DNA from: JBBQCW01 sp038319025 | GTDB lineage: Bacteria > Actinomycetota > Thermoleophilia > Solirubrobacterales > Solirubrobacteraceae | Direction: 5' to 3' | Assembly: GCA_038319025.1 (NCBI GenBank) | Contig: JBBQCW010000010.1 | Span: 1 to 64,000 of the forward strand | Length of the DNA: 64,000 nucleotides | Shown: positions 17,369 to 25,607 of the stretch, piece after piece | How positions within the stretch are numbered: the stretch's first letter is position 1 | Layout of the letters: each line of letters begins with the position of its first letter | Made by a program: the position numbers and the translations under genes | Notes under the pieces: generated by a model | Told to the model about the DNA's origin: nothing | The model's database searches: none | The model's input: the letters and a program-made list of their open reading frames with translations, nothing else

Positions 17369-18769
17369 ATGGTCTTCCCTTCGGTCCAGTTCGCGGTCTT
17401 CTTCCCACTGGTGCTTGCCGCCTCGTGGTTGCTGATGTCCCGACCGGCGCTGTGGAAGCCGTTCATCCTCGTTGCCAGCTACGTGTTCTACGCGGCGGCC
17501 GACTGGCGATTCTGTCTGCTGCTGGGCGGCGTGACCCTGCTCAACCAGGCCGGCGCCACCGGGATCGCGCGCCTGGAGTCTGAACGACGCAAGACGCAGG
17601 TCATGGCGACTGTGGTGACGCTGAACCTGCTCGCGCTGGGCGTATTCAAGTACTACGGCTTCTTCACCGAGCAGACGGCCGCGGCGCTCAACGACATCGG
17701 CCTCGGCATGCCGCTCCCGCTCGTGACGATCGCGCTGCCCGTCGGCTTGAGCTTCTTCACCTTCCAGGCCATCTCCTACACCGTCGACGTGCGCCGCGGC
17801 CTGTGCGAGCGGGCCACCACGATGGACGTCGCGATCTATCTGAGCTTCTTCCCGCACCTGGTCGCCGGTCCGATCGTGCGGGCGAGGGAGTTCCTGCCCC
17901 AGCTCGCCACCCCGCGCGACCCGGCGGACGTGAAGCTCGGCACCGGCATCGTGCTGATCGCGCTGGGCCTCGTGAAGAAGGTCGTGATCGCGGACTTCCT
18001 GGCCCGACATGTGGTGGATCCGGTGTTCGCAGTACCCGAGCAGTTCTTCGCCCCGGACGCCTGGCTGGCGCTGTACGCGTACGCCGTGCAGATCTACTGC
18101 GACTTCTCCGGCTACACGGACATCGCGATCGGCCTGGCGCTGCTGATGGGGTTTGTCTTCCCTCAGAACTTCAACCGCCCCTACCGCTCGCGCGGGTTTC
18201 GTGAGTTCTGGCGACGCTGGCACATGACGCTGTCGCGGTACCTGCGCGACTTCATCTACATCCCGCTGGGCGGCAACCGCGGCGGCCATCTACGGACCGC
18301 ACGCAACCTGATGATCACGATGCTGCTGGGCGGGCTGTGGCACGGCGCGGCATGGGGCTTCGTGATCTGGGGCGGCGTGATGGGTCTGCTGCTGGTCGGC
18401 GAGCACGAAGGCGCACGGCGCGGTTGGGGCGGCTGGATCCCCGGATGGCTGCGGTGGGTGCTTGTGTTCAACGTGATCGCCCTGGCGTGGGTGCCGTTCC
18501 GGGCCACCAGCCTCGACGGTGCGGTCGCCTTCCTGGAACGGCTCGTGACGCCCGGCGCGGCCACCTTGTGGGCGCCGCTCGTCGTGTTCGCGGTGGTTGG
18601 CGTGCTCATCCTGCAGGTCGCGCCGGAGCGGCCGCTTGCCCGCCTACAGTCAGCGTTGGAGTCGTTGTCACCCGTCCTACTAGGTGCCGGATTGGCGCTG
18701 ACCGTCATCCTGGTGGCGGCGACCGTGCCCGGCCAAGGCGTACCACCCTTCATCTACTTCCGCTTCTGA
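17369..18769 (+). CDS. MBOAT-family membrane O-acyltransferase (AlgI/DltB-like)
   Basis: 466 residues with about ten hydrophobic segments. MBOAT hallmarks are present: SFFTFQAISYTVDV near 131, FREFWRRWHMTLSRYLRDF near 276-294, and the catalytic histidine in LLGGLWHGAAW near 325. The family moves acyl groups, usually acetyl, across the membrane onto alginate, cellulose, peptidoglycan or teichoic acids (AlgI, PatA, DltB) with an SGNH partner (AlgJ/X, PatB, DltD). The gene overlaps the next SGNH gene by one base (TGATG), the same pairing. The start ATG at 17369 gives the usual VFPSVQFAVFFPLV N-terminus. Confidence 0.95.
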   Translation: MVFPSVQFAVFFPLVLAASWLLMSRPALWKPFILVASYVFYAAADWRFCLLLGGVTLLNQAGATGIARLESERRKTQVMATVVTLNLLALGVFKYYGFFTEQTAAALNDIGLGMPLPLVTIALPVGLSFFTFQAISYTVDVRRGLCERATTMDVAIYLSFFPHLVAGPIVRAREFLPQLATPRDPADVKLGTGIVLIALGLVKKVVIADFLARHVVDPVFAVPEQFFAPDAWLALYAYAVQIYCDFSGYTDIAIGLALLMGFVFPQNFNRPYRSRGFREFWRRWHMTLSRYLRDFIYIPLGGNRGGHLRTARNLMITMLLGGLWHGAAWGFVIWGGVMGLLLVGEHEGARRGWGGWIPGWLRWVLVFNVIALAWVPFRATSLDGAVAFLERLVTPGAATLWAPLVVFAVVGVLILQVAPERPLARLQSALESLSPVLLGAGLALTVILVAATVPGQGVPPFIYFRF

Positions 18770-19821
18770 TGCCCGACCTAGATCCCAACTCCGATATCCC
18801 CGCCGTCCCCGCGCCGCCCGCCAGTCGGCGGTTCAGCACGCGGGACCTGCTCATCTGCGTGGGCCTGGCGATGCTACTGCTCGTGCTGTTCGAGGGGCAC
18901 TCGATCCGGCACGCCGGCCAGGAGCTGAAGTCCGGGTGGCAGCGCACGCTCGTGCTTGCCGTCGGACGGCCGGCCGGGTGGGCATCAGATGAGCTGTACC
19001 TCAACGACCTGAAGGGCAAGTTGACGGCGTGGCTGCGGCCCGGCGGCGGGCTCGGCTCCAGTGGGCCGGGCGGGTTCAACGCCTCCGCGGGCGCGGCCGC
19101 AGGTGCCACCGCCGCCATCACCCCGGACGCCTTCGACCCGGCCGCCCTGGGCCAGAAGCCGCGCGCGCCCGCGCCGCTGAAGACGATGCTTGTGACCGGC
19201 GACTCGATGTCCCAGCCGCTGGACGCCACCCTGGCCCGGGGCCTGGCCCAAAACGGTTCCGGTGTGAAGACGATCCGCGACGCGCACCTGGGCACGGGCA
19301 TCTCCAAGACCGACCTCGTGGACTGGGGACGATTGTCAGTCGCGCAGGTCAAGCAGGACCACCCCAACGCCGTCGTGATGTTCATCGGCGCCAACGAGGG
19401 CTTCCCGATGCCGGTGGCCGGCGGCAAGCCGGTGAACTGCTGCTCGCCCGCCTGGGCGGCAGAGTACGCGCGGCGGGTGCGGGCGATGATGAACACCTAC
19501 CGCCAGGCCGGCGTGGCCCGCGTGTATTGGCTCACGCTTCCCGGCCCGCGCGAAAGCGCCCGGCAGCCGATCAATCGCGCCGTCAACGCCGCGATCGCGG
19601 TGGCCGCGGCGCCCTACCGTGCCCAGGTGCGCGTGCTGGACATGGCCGCCATCTTCACGCCCGGCGGGAAATACCGTGACGCCATGGCCGTCGGCGGGGG
19701 CGCACCGCAGATCGTCCGCGAGCCGGACGGCATCCATCTGAACCAGGCCGGTGCCGACCTCGCCGCGACGGCCGTGCAGGCCGCTCTGCGCGCCGACTAC
19801 GGTACGCAGGCCGGGTCCTGA
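18769..19821 (+). CDS. SGNH hydrolase/acyltransferase partner of the MBOAT (DUF459-like)
   Basis: 350 residues: a cytoplasmic Pro/Asp-rich start, one membrane helix (about 25-42), a Gly/Ala linker, then an SGNH domain with LVTGDSMSQP near 139, MFIGANEGF near 204 (block III with Glu after Asn), PVNCCSPAW and DGIHLNQAG near 323. It is the third CC-motif paralog. Its start overlaps the MBOAT stop (TGATG), so it is almost certainly the extracytoplasmic partner that passes the acyl group to the polymer, as AlgJ/AlgX or PatB do. Downstream, an MDR reductase follows after 34 bp. Confidence 0.85.
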   Translation: MPDLDPNSDIPAVPAPPASRRFSTRDLLICVGLAMLLLVLFEGHSIRHAGQELKSGWQRTLVLAVGRPAGWASDELYLNDLKGKLTAWLRPGGGLGSSGPGGFNASAGAAAGATAAITPDAFDPAALGQKPRAPAPLKTMLVTGDSMSQPLDATLARGLAQNGSGVKTIRDAHLGTGISKTDLVDWGRLSVAQVKQDHPNAVVMFIGANEGFPMPVAGGKPVNCCSPAWAAEYARRVRAMMNTYRQAGVARVYWLTLPGPRESARQPINRAVNAAIAVAAAPYRAQVRVLDMAAIFTPGGKYRDAMAVGGGAPQIVREPDGIHLNQAGADLAATAVQAALRADYGTQAGS

Positions 19822-19855
19822 CGGCACGCAACCTTCAACGCGGGAGATCTGACCC

Positions 19856-20869
19856 ATGAGCTCGACCAACCACCAGGTGCGCCTGGCCGCACGTCCGTCC
19901 GGCCTACCCACCGCGGCCGACTGGCAGTTCACCGAGGAGCCGGTGCCCACACCCGGCCCCGGGGAGTTCGTGGTGAAGATCTCCGACATCTCGCTGGATC
20001 CCGCCATGCGCGGCTGGATGAACGCCGGCGCCTCCTACATCGAGCCGGTCGAGATCGGGGACGTGATGCGCGCCGGCGCGGTCGGTGAGATCGTCGCCTC
20101 CGAGCATCCGGGCTTCGCGGTCGGCGACCACGTGACGAGCGCGTTCGGCGTGCAGGAGTACGCGGCGTCGGACGGCAAGGGCGTGATCAAGGTCGACCCC
20201 AAGCTCGCCCCGCTGCCGACCTATCTCGGCACGCTCGGCATGCCCGGCATGACCGCGTACTTCGGCCTGCTGGACGTCGGCAAGCTACAGGAGGGCGACA
20301 CCGTCGTCGTCTCCGGCGCGGCCGGCGCGGTCGGCAGTGTCGTCGGGCAGATCGCCAAGCTCAAGGGCTGCCGCGTCATCGGCATCGCCGGCGGCGCGGA
20401 CAAGTGCGCCTGGCTGGTGGACGAGCTGGGGTTTGACGCCGCGATCGACTACAAGGCCGAGAACGTGGCGGGCGCGCTGCGCGCCGCCGCGCCGGACCGG
20501 GTCGACGTGTTCTTCGACAACGTCGGCGGTGAGATTCTGGACGCCGTCCTGACCCGGCTGGCCCGCGGCGCGCGCATCGTCATCTGCGGAGCCGTCTCCC
20601 AGTACAACAACACGACGGCGGTGACCGGGCCGGCCAATTACCTGGCGCTGCTCGTCTCCCGCGCGTCGATGACCGGCATGGTCGTCTTTGACTACACCGA
20701 CCGTTACGCGCAGGCCGCCGCTGAGATGGCGGGCTGGATGCACGAGGGCAAGCTGATCGCCCGCGAGCACGTCGTCCATGGGGACGTCAGCGACTTCAAC
20801 GACACGCTGCTCATGCTCTTCTCCGGCGAGAACGTCGGCAAGCTCGTGCTCGAGCTCAACCAGGGCTGA
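19856..20869 (+). CDS. NADP-dependent zinc-independent MDR oxidoreductase
   Basis: 337 residues. Medium-chain dehydrogenase/reductase of the curcumin reductase / leukotriene B4 12-hydroxydehydrogenase branch: a GroES-like N-terminal half with DISLDPAMRGWMN, then a Rossmann domain with VSGAAGAVGSVVGQIAKLKG. Structural zinc ligands are absent, as is normal in this branch, which reduces alpha,beta-unsaturated ketones with NADPH. GGGAG lies about 10 bases before ATG 19856. Length matches the family (330-340). It follows the SGNH gene by 34 bp, but a functional tie to acylation is not evident. Confidence 0.92.
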   Translation: MSSTNHQVRLAARPSGLPTAADWQFTEEPVPTPGPGEFVVKISDISLDPAMRGWMNAGASYIEPVEIGDVMRAGAVGEIVASEHPGFAVGDHVTSAFGVQEYAASDGKGVIKVDPKLAPLPTYLGTLGMPGMTAYFGLLDVGKLQEGDTVVVSGAAGAVGSVVGQIAKLKGCRVIGIAGGADKCAWLVDELGFDAAIDYKAENVAGALRAAAPDRVDVFFDNVGGEILDAVLTRLARGARIVICGAVSQYNNTTAVTGPANYLALLVSRASMTGMVVFDYTDRYAQAAAEMAGWMHEGKLIAREHVVHGDVSDFNDTLLMLFSGENVGKLVLELNQG

Positions 20870-20889
20870 GGCCCAGCCTGAACGCACTA

Positions 20890-20923
20890 CGGCGCGGCGC
20901 CCGGACTTCGGGACGCCGCGCCG
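20890..20923. terminator. Strong hairpin between convergent genes
   Basis: CGGCGCGGCG (20890-20899) pairs perfectly with CGCCGCGCCG (20914-20923) around a 14-base loop. It sits between the stops of the MDR gene and the penicillin-amidase gene, so it can end transcription from both sides. Confidence 0.7.
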
Positions 20924-20950
20924 CGGTTACGTCAGAGCTTCGTCGGCCGA

Positions 20951-23425
20951 CTAGCGGTGGCCGTCGAAGCTGATGATCTGCTGGATCCCGCTCGGGCGGT
21001 TGGTCCAGGCCATCTTGATCAACGGCAGCGGACCAAAGGAGATCTGCTCGGCGGTGGCGCTCGCGTGCCAGGCCGTCGGGTCCGCCCCCTGAGCGGTCTG
21101 CAGGCGGTTGCCGGCGTCGTCGATCTCCTTCCACATCTCGGTGGCGCACTTCTTCGCGTCGCCGAGGCCGCAGTACCTGGTGGAGTACTTCTGCTTCACG
21201 GACACTCCGAGGATCGTCTTGAAGTCCTTCTGCATGTACTGATGCCAGCCGCCGTACTGGCTCGTGCCGAAGATGCCGGCCCGCTCGTTGGCGAGCAACG
21301 TGCAGATGGTGGTCGTCAGACGCGGGCACATGGCCTCTTTGGCCATCCCCTCGAAGGCCTGATCCATGATCGCTGCACCGGGCTCGTCGATGAGCCCGTC
21401 GCCGTTGCCGTCCAGGCGCGATCCGCCGTCGACATGCCACTGGTTGAGCAGCGTCAGCATCTGGGCGTCGCGCGCGTTCGGCGCCGGCGCCTTCGACAGC
21501 ATCGCCGCGAGCGTGGGCTGGAACACGACCGCGCGGACGTCGTTCGTCGCGGCGGCGTTCATCGCCCCGGTGACGGTGGCGAGCGTGTTCTGGGCGTTGC
21601 GGTTGAGCTCCGTGGTCAGCATCTGCTGACGCTGGATGGGCGCCTCGTCCCAACGCTCATCGGATGCCGGGTAATCCTTGGCGGGCTTGTTGTTCCAGTT
21701 GACGATGACCCCGCTCTTGGGGTCGTAGCCCTGGGCGTGCTTGGACGCGGCCAGGAAGCCTGTCCACTCATGCTTGCCCTCGCCGTTGATCGGCAGGTCG
21801 CCGGTCGTGTCCTTGGGACGCATCGGCAACAGACCGGAGGTGTAGAACCCGATGTGTTTGTGGTCGGCGTAGAACGAGTTGAACGTCTGCGGCGTCTGCT
21901 CGGCGGCCTTCTTGAAGTCAGCGAACGACTTCACGCTGCCGTCGGTCAGCGACTGGTTGAACAACTGGTCGACGGTGTCCTTGCCGTAGCTGGAGCGCTT
22001 GGCGGCCAGGGCGATCGTCTTGCCGCCCTTAGCCGTCTTGGCGTAGCCCGTTACCGGCCCGTGGACCGTGGTGTTGAACGTCACCGGGATGTCCTTGCTG
22101 CCCACGGTGAGTGTGCCGGCGTTGACCGTGCCCATCTTCGTGCACTTGCCGTTGTACAGGTACTTGGTCTTAGACCCGCCGCAGAGTGTCTCGGCGAACT
22201 GGTCGATGATGTCCGAGCCGGCTGAGGTCAGCGTCCAGGCGAAGTCCTCGCCGCGGCCGATCAGCATGTAGCCCGGGAACGGCGCCGAGGTGGCGCCGAC
22301 GACGTTGCGGTGCGGCCCCTTGAGGCCGATCTCGTACGTCAGGCCTGGGAAGAAGTACCCGATCTGCGGGCCGCCGACGAACAGCGGATGGCCCGTGGCC
22401 GTGCGATTGCCCGACACCATCAGGATGTTGGAAGCCAAGTGCTCAGAGTCCGAGCGGGTCTTGGTCGCGCGGGCGGCGCTGGTCTTCGGCGCCGACGACA
22501 CGAAGCTGCCGTTGCGGATCGGCACGTTGCCCGTGAACTTCTTGGGCTGGCTCTGCCACGGGTAGCTCTTGTCGGTGACCGAGGCAACCGAATCCGGATC
22601 GTTGCGCTCGCGCAGGTCGTCCCACATCGAGCGGCCCTTGGTGGCGCCGAACTTGCGGGTCAGCGCGTCGTACATGTCGGAGTTGCTGACCTCTTGGCCG
22701 CCGCCCTCGCCCAGGAACTGGCCCTTGACGGCGTTGATGGCGTAGATGTCGACCCGGGTGAATTTGGGGGTCGTCGGCGAGTTGATCGCGTACCAGGCGT
22801 TGATGCCTTCGAGGTACACGTCAAGATCGTGCAGCAGCTGCTTGCCGCGAGCGCCATGCTTGGCGATCTCCGCGCTCTGCTTGGCGACGATGTCGATCGT
22901 CTGCTGGCTCGGCTTGAAGTTGTTGAGGTTGCGGATCAAGTCGATGGCCGACAGCCCAGGCACGCCGATGGCGGCAACAAGGCCGTTGTAGCGGGCCTGG
23001 TTGAGCAGCAGGCTGCGATCGCTGGCGGCCACCCATCCGGCGCCCCAGGTGACGTCATCGTCAGTGGTGCCGTACACGTACGGCACGCCATAGCTGGTGC
23101 GCTTGATGGTGACGCCGGGCTTCGGCGTCTCCTCAGTCGCAAAGCTGGTCGGGTCCAGCGCCTCGGACTTGAAGAACTTGTCCACGGCCAAATCGTCCGG
23201 GGTCACGTTGCGGTACAGCGGCGTGAGGCCGTTGTACATATCCGCCTGGCGCGAGTACGGCTTGGTGCCGTCGACGTTGGAGTAGGGCGCGCTGCTCTGC
23301 CCGGTCTCCAGCTGCCCCGAGGGGATGATGTTGAGCGCGGTGGTGGCGTAATCCTTGGCGGACGCCGGTGCGACAACCGCGAATACGGCGACGACGGCAA
23401 GTGCCGCGACCTTGATGATCCTCAC
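20951..23425 (-). CDS. Penicillin-amidase (S45) family Ntn-hydrolase
   Basis: About 824 residues: signal peptide (VRIIKVAALAVVAVFAVVAPASA), an alpha region, a Lys/Ser-rich spacer and the beta chain. Autocatalytic cleavage should expose the serine of LASNILMVSGNRTATGHPL (Ser332 from the GTG start), the N-terminal nucleophile as in penicillin acylases and acyl-homoserine-lactone acylases. GPQIGYFFPG and WTLTSAGSD are further family segments. Exported and probably secreted. It may hydrolyse acyl amides such as antibiotics or quorum signals; substrate unproven. GAGAGGG lies about 7 bases before GTG 23425. Three copies of ACTGG (23446-23460) sit in its leader. Confidence 0.9.
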   Translation of the reverse strand: MRIIKVAALAVVAVFAVVAPASAKDYATTALNIIPSGQLETGQSSAPYSNVDGTKPYSRQADMYNGLTPLYRNVTPDDLAVDKFFKSEALDPTSFATEETPKPGVTIKRTSYGVPYVYGTTDDDVTWGAGWVAASDRSLLLNQARYNGLVAAIGVPGLSAIDLIRNLNNFKPSQQTIDIVAKQSAEIAKHGARGKQLLHDLDVYLEGINAWYAINSPTTPKFTRVDIYAINAVKGQFLGEGGGQEVSNSDMYDALTRKFGATKGRSMWDDLRERNDPDSVASVTDKSYPWQSQPKKFTGNVPIRNGSFVSSAPKTSAARATKTRSDSEHLASNILMVSGNRTATGHPLFVGGPQIGYFFPGLTYEIGLKGPHRNVVGATSAPFPGYMLIGRGEDFAWTLTSAGSDIIDQFAETLCGGSKTKYLYNGKCTKMGTVNAGTLTVGSKDIPVTFNTTVHGPVTGYAKTAKGGKTIALAAKRSSYGKDTVDQLFNQSLTDGSVKSFADFKKAAEQTPQTFNSFYADHKHIGFYTSGLLPMRPKDTTGDLPINGEGKHEWTGFLAASKHAQGYDPKSGVIVNWNNKPAKDYPASDERWDEAPIQRQQMLTTELNRNAQNTLATVTGAMNAAATNDVRAVVFQPTLAAMLSKAPAPNARDAQMLTLLNQWHVDGGSRLDGNGDGLIDEPGAAIMDQAFEGMAKEAMCPRLTTTICTLLANERAGIFGTSQYGGWHQYMQKDFKTILGVSVKQKYSTRYCGLGDAKKCATEMWKEIDDAGNRLQTAQGADPTAWHASATAEQISFGPLPLIKMAWTNRPSGIQQIISFDGHR

Positions 23426-23623
23426 GAGTGACCCTCTCTGACCTGACTGGACTGGACTGGACAAAATCTCCCTAAGGGTGCCACGCTACCACCGCGCGGC
23501 GCGCCGGTTGACACTCCGTCGAACGGCAGTGCTTCCGCTCGGGCACGCGAGCACGTATCCTGCCGTGGCCGTGCCCGGATCCCGCTTTCGGCGGAACCCT
23601 TCGACCTCCGTGCTCCTGCCGCC

Positions 23624-24634
23624 ATGCCTTCAGCTCTGACTCACGCCGATTTCGGTCGTTTCGCCATCGGGTTCGACGACCACGACCGTGCCCGCCTGCA
23701 CGAACTCTGGGATGACGTTTTCGCCTCCAACCAGTGGTCCGAAGGCGCGATGACAAGACGCTTCGAGGAGGCGTGGACATCGCACAACGGCGCCGACTCC
23801 GTCGCCTTCTCCTCGTGGACAGGCGGCGCGCTGGCCGCGCTCCGCTTCGCTGGTGTGGGCACAGGCGACACCGTGCTGTGCCCGTCGAACACGTTCATGG
23901 CCACGCCGCTCGCCGCCACGATGCTGGGCGCCGAGATCGCCTTTGTGGACTGCAACCGCGAGGACCTCTGCATGTCCTTCGCGGACTTCGAGCGCGCCGC
24001 CGAGCAACACAAGCCCAAAGCAGCCTGGCTGGTGCACATCGGAGGACACATCGCCTTCGACGTCGAGAAGATCGCCGCCTACTGCGCGCAGAACGACATC
24101 TTCCTGATCGAGGATTGCGCCCACGCACACGGCGCGACCTGGAGCGGTAAGGCGCCCGGAACGTGGGGCGACGCCGGCGTCTACTCCTTTTACGCCACCA
24201 AGACGGTGTCGACCGGCGAGGGTGGCATCCTCGTGTCTCGCCACGCGGACCTGATCGAGTACGCGAAGGCGTTTCGCAACTACGGCAAGCCGTCCTACGA
24301 AGTCCATGGGCTCAACTTCCGCCTCAGCGAGTTCACGGCCGCCATCGGCCTGGTGCAGACCGAGCGTCTGCCCGAGATCGTCGCGTGGAAGAACCGCGTC
24401 GCCACAGAAGTACTCGACGCGCAGCATCCGGCCCGTCTGGAGTTGCCCGACGGCATGACCTCCGGCCTGTACAAGTACATCGTCTTCGACGAGATCGAGA
24501 AGTCGACCGGCAAGGTTTACGACGAGCCGTGCCACAGGATCATGGGCCACCACATCGAACTCCCCAACAGCGATTGGGTGGCTCAGAACCATTGGTGCGT
24601 ACCCATCTACTACCGGCCGGGTAGTTCCGAATGA
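23624..24634 (+). CDS. DegT/DnrJ/EryC1/StrS-family sugar aminotransferase (short)
   Basis: 336 residues. PLP-dependent fold type I: SSWTGGALAALRF phosphate-binding start, PSNTFMATPLA, EDCAHAHGATW (Asp for the pyridine N) and the Schiff-base lysine in SFYATKTVSTGEGG near residue 191, followed by NYGKPSYEVHGLNFRLSEF. Such enzymes transaminate nucleotide-linked keto-sugars. It ends at VPIYYRPGSSE, about 30-50 residues earlier than typical members, so the last helix is missing or divergent. An NAD-dependent epimerase follows 37 bp downstream and probably works on the same nucleotide sugar. Confidence 0.88.
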   Translation: MPSALTHADFGRFAIGFDDHDRARLHELWDDVFASNQWSEGAMTRRFEEAWTSHNGADSVAFSSWTGGALAALRFAGVGTGDTVLCPSNTFMATPLAATMLGAEIAFVDCNREDLCMSFADFERAAEQHKPKAAWLVHIGGHIAFDVEKIAAYCAQNDIFLIEDCAHAHGATWSGKAPGTWGDAGVYSFYATKTVSTGEGGILVSRHADLIEYAKAFRNYGKPSYEVHGLNFRLSEFTAAIGLVQTERLPEIVAWKNRVATEVLDAQHPARLELPDGMTSGLYKYIVFDEIEKSTGKVYDEPCHRIMGHHIELPNSDWVAQNHWCVPIYYRPGSSE

Positions 24635-24671
24635 ATCCCCTTAAGCAACATCGACAGGAAGTGAGTCTCCC

Positions 24672-25601
24672 GTGAAGGTTCTCGTGACGGGTGGGTCCGG
24701 CTTCATCGGATCCCACGTGGTGGACAAGCTGGCCGCGGCCGGCCTGACGCCCCGGATCTATGACGTCATCCCCTCGCCCTGGCACGAGGCCGGGACGGTG
24801 GACACCTACCTCGGTGACCTCGACGACCGCACGGCTTTGGCCGACGCGATGCAGGGCTGCGACGCCGTTCTGCACCTCGCCGCCGTCGCCGACGTCAACC
24901 AGGTCAACCTCGATCCCGTGTTCGCGGAGAAGGTCAACGCGCGCGGTTCGCTCAACGTGCTCGAAGCCGCTCGCGAGACCGGCATCAAGCGCGTCGTCTA
25001 CGCCTCGACGATCTGGGTGTACAACGGCTGCTCGGAGGAGAAGGTCAACGAGGACACGCAACTCGGTCTGGCCAACCACCTGTACACCGCCTCCAAGATC
25101 GCCGGCGAGATGTACTGCACCTCGTACGCCGAGCTGTACGGCGTCGAGTACACGATCCTGCGCTTCGGCATCCCCTACGGCACGCGGGCACGCCCGGCGG
25201 CCGTGGTGCCGCAGTTCGTGCGCAAGGCGCTGGCGGGCGAGCCGCTGACCATCGCCGGCGGCGGTGCCCAGACGCGCCGCTTCGTCTACGTCGAAGATCT
25301 GGCCGACGGCTGCGTCGCCGGCCTGCTCCCCCAGGCCGCCAACCGGGTCTACAACCTGGTCGGCACCGAGGACACTTCGATCCTGCAGATCGCTGAAGTG
25401 GTCAAGGACCTGCTCGGCGACGTGGACATCGTCCACACCGAAGGCCGCGCCGGTGACTTCAAGGGCGTCGAGGTCTCGCACCTGCGGGCCAAGGACGAAC
25501 TGAACTGGGAGGCCCGCGTGCCGTTCGCCGAGGGCGTCAAGCGTTACCTCGACTGGCACCTGGCCACGCACGAGGCCGAAGCGGTCGACGCCGAGGTCTA
25601 G
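24672..25601 (+). CDS. NAD-dependent epimerase/dehydratase (extended SDR)
   Basis: 309 residues of the extended SDR fold: GGSGFIGSHV (NAD-binding GxxGxxG) at the start, HLAAVADVNQ, YASTIWVYNG (catalytic Ser/Thr) and YTASKIAGE (Tyr-x3-Lys) near 137, with RRFVYVEDLADG as a sugar-binding segment. Most members are UDP-glucose-4-epimerase-like. GTG is the start, with an AGGAAGTGAG region upstream. It forms an operon with the aminotransferase, pointing to synthesis of a modified sugar for a surface glycan. The exact product cannot be told. Confidence 0.92.
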   Translation: MKVLVTGGSGFIGSHVVDKLAAAGLTPRIYDVIPSPWHEAGTVDTYLGDLDDRTALADAMQGCDAVLHLAAVADVNQVNLDPVFAEKVNARGSLNVLEAARETGIKRVVYASTIWVYNGCSEEKVNEDTQLGLANHLYTASKIAGEMYCTSYAELYGVEYTILRFGIPYGTRARPAAVVPQFVRKALAGEPLTIAGGGAQTRRFVYVEDLADGCVAGLLPQAANRVYNLVGTEDTSILQIAEVVKDLLGDVDIVHTEGRAGDFKGVEVSHLRAKDELNWEARVPFAEGVKRYLDWHLATHEAEAVDAEV

Positions 25602-25607
25602 TGGCGC

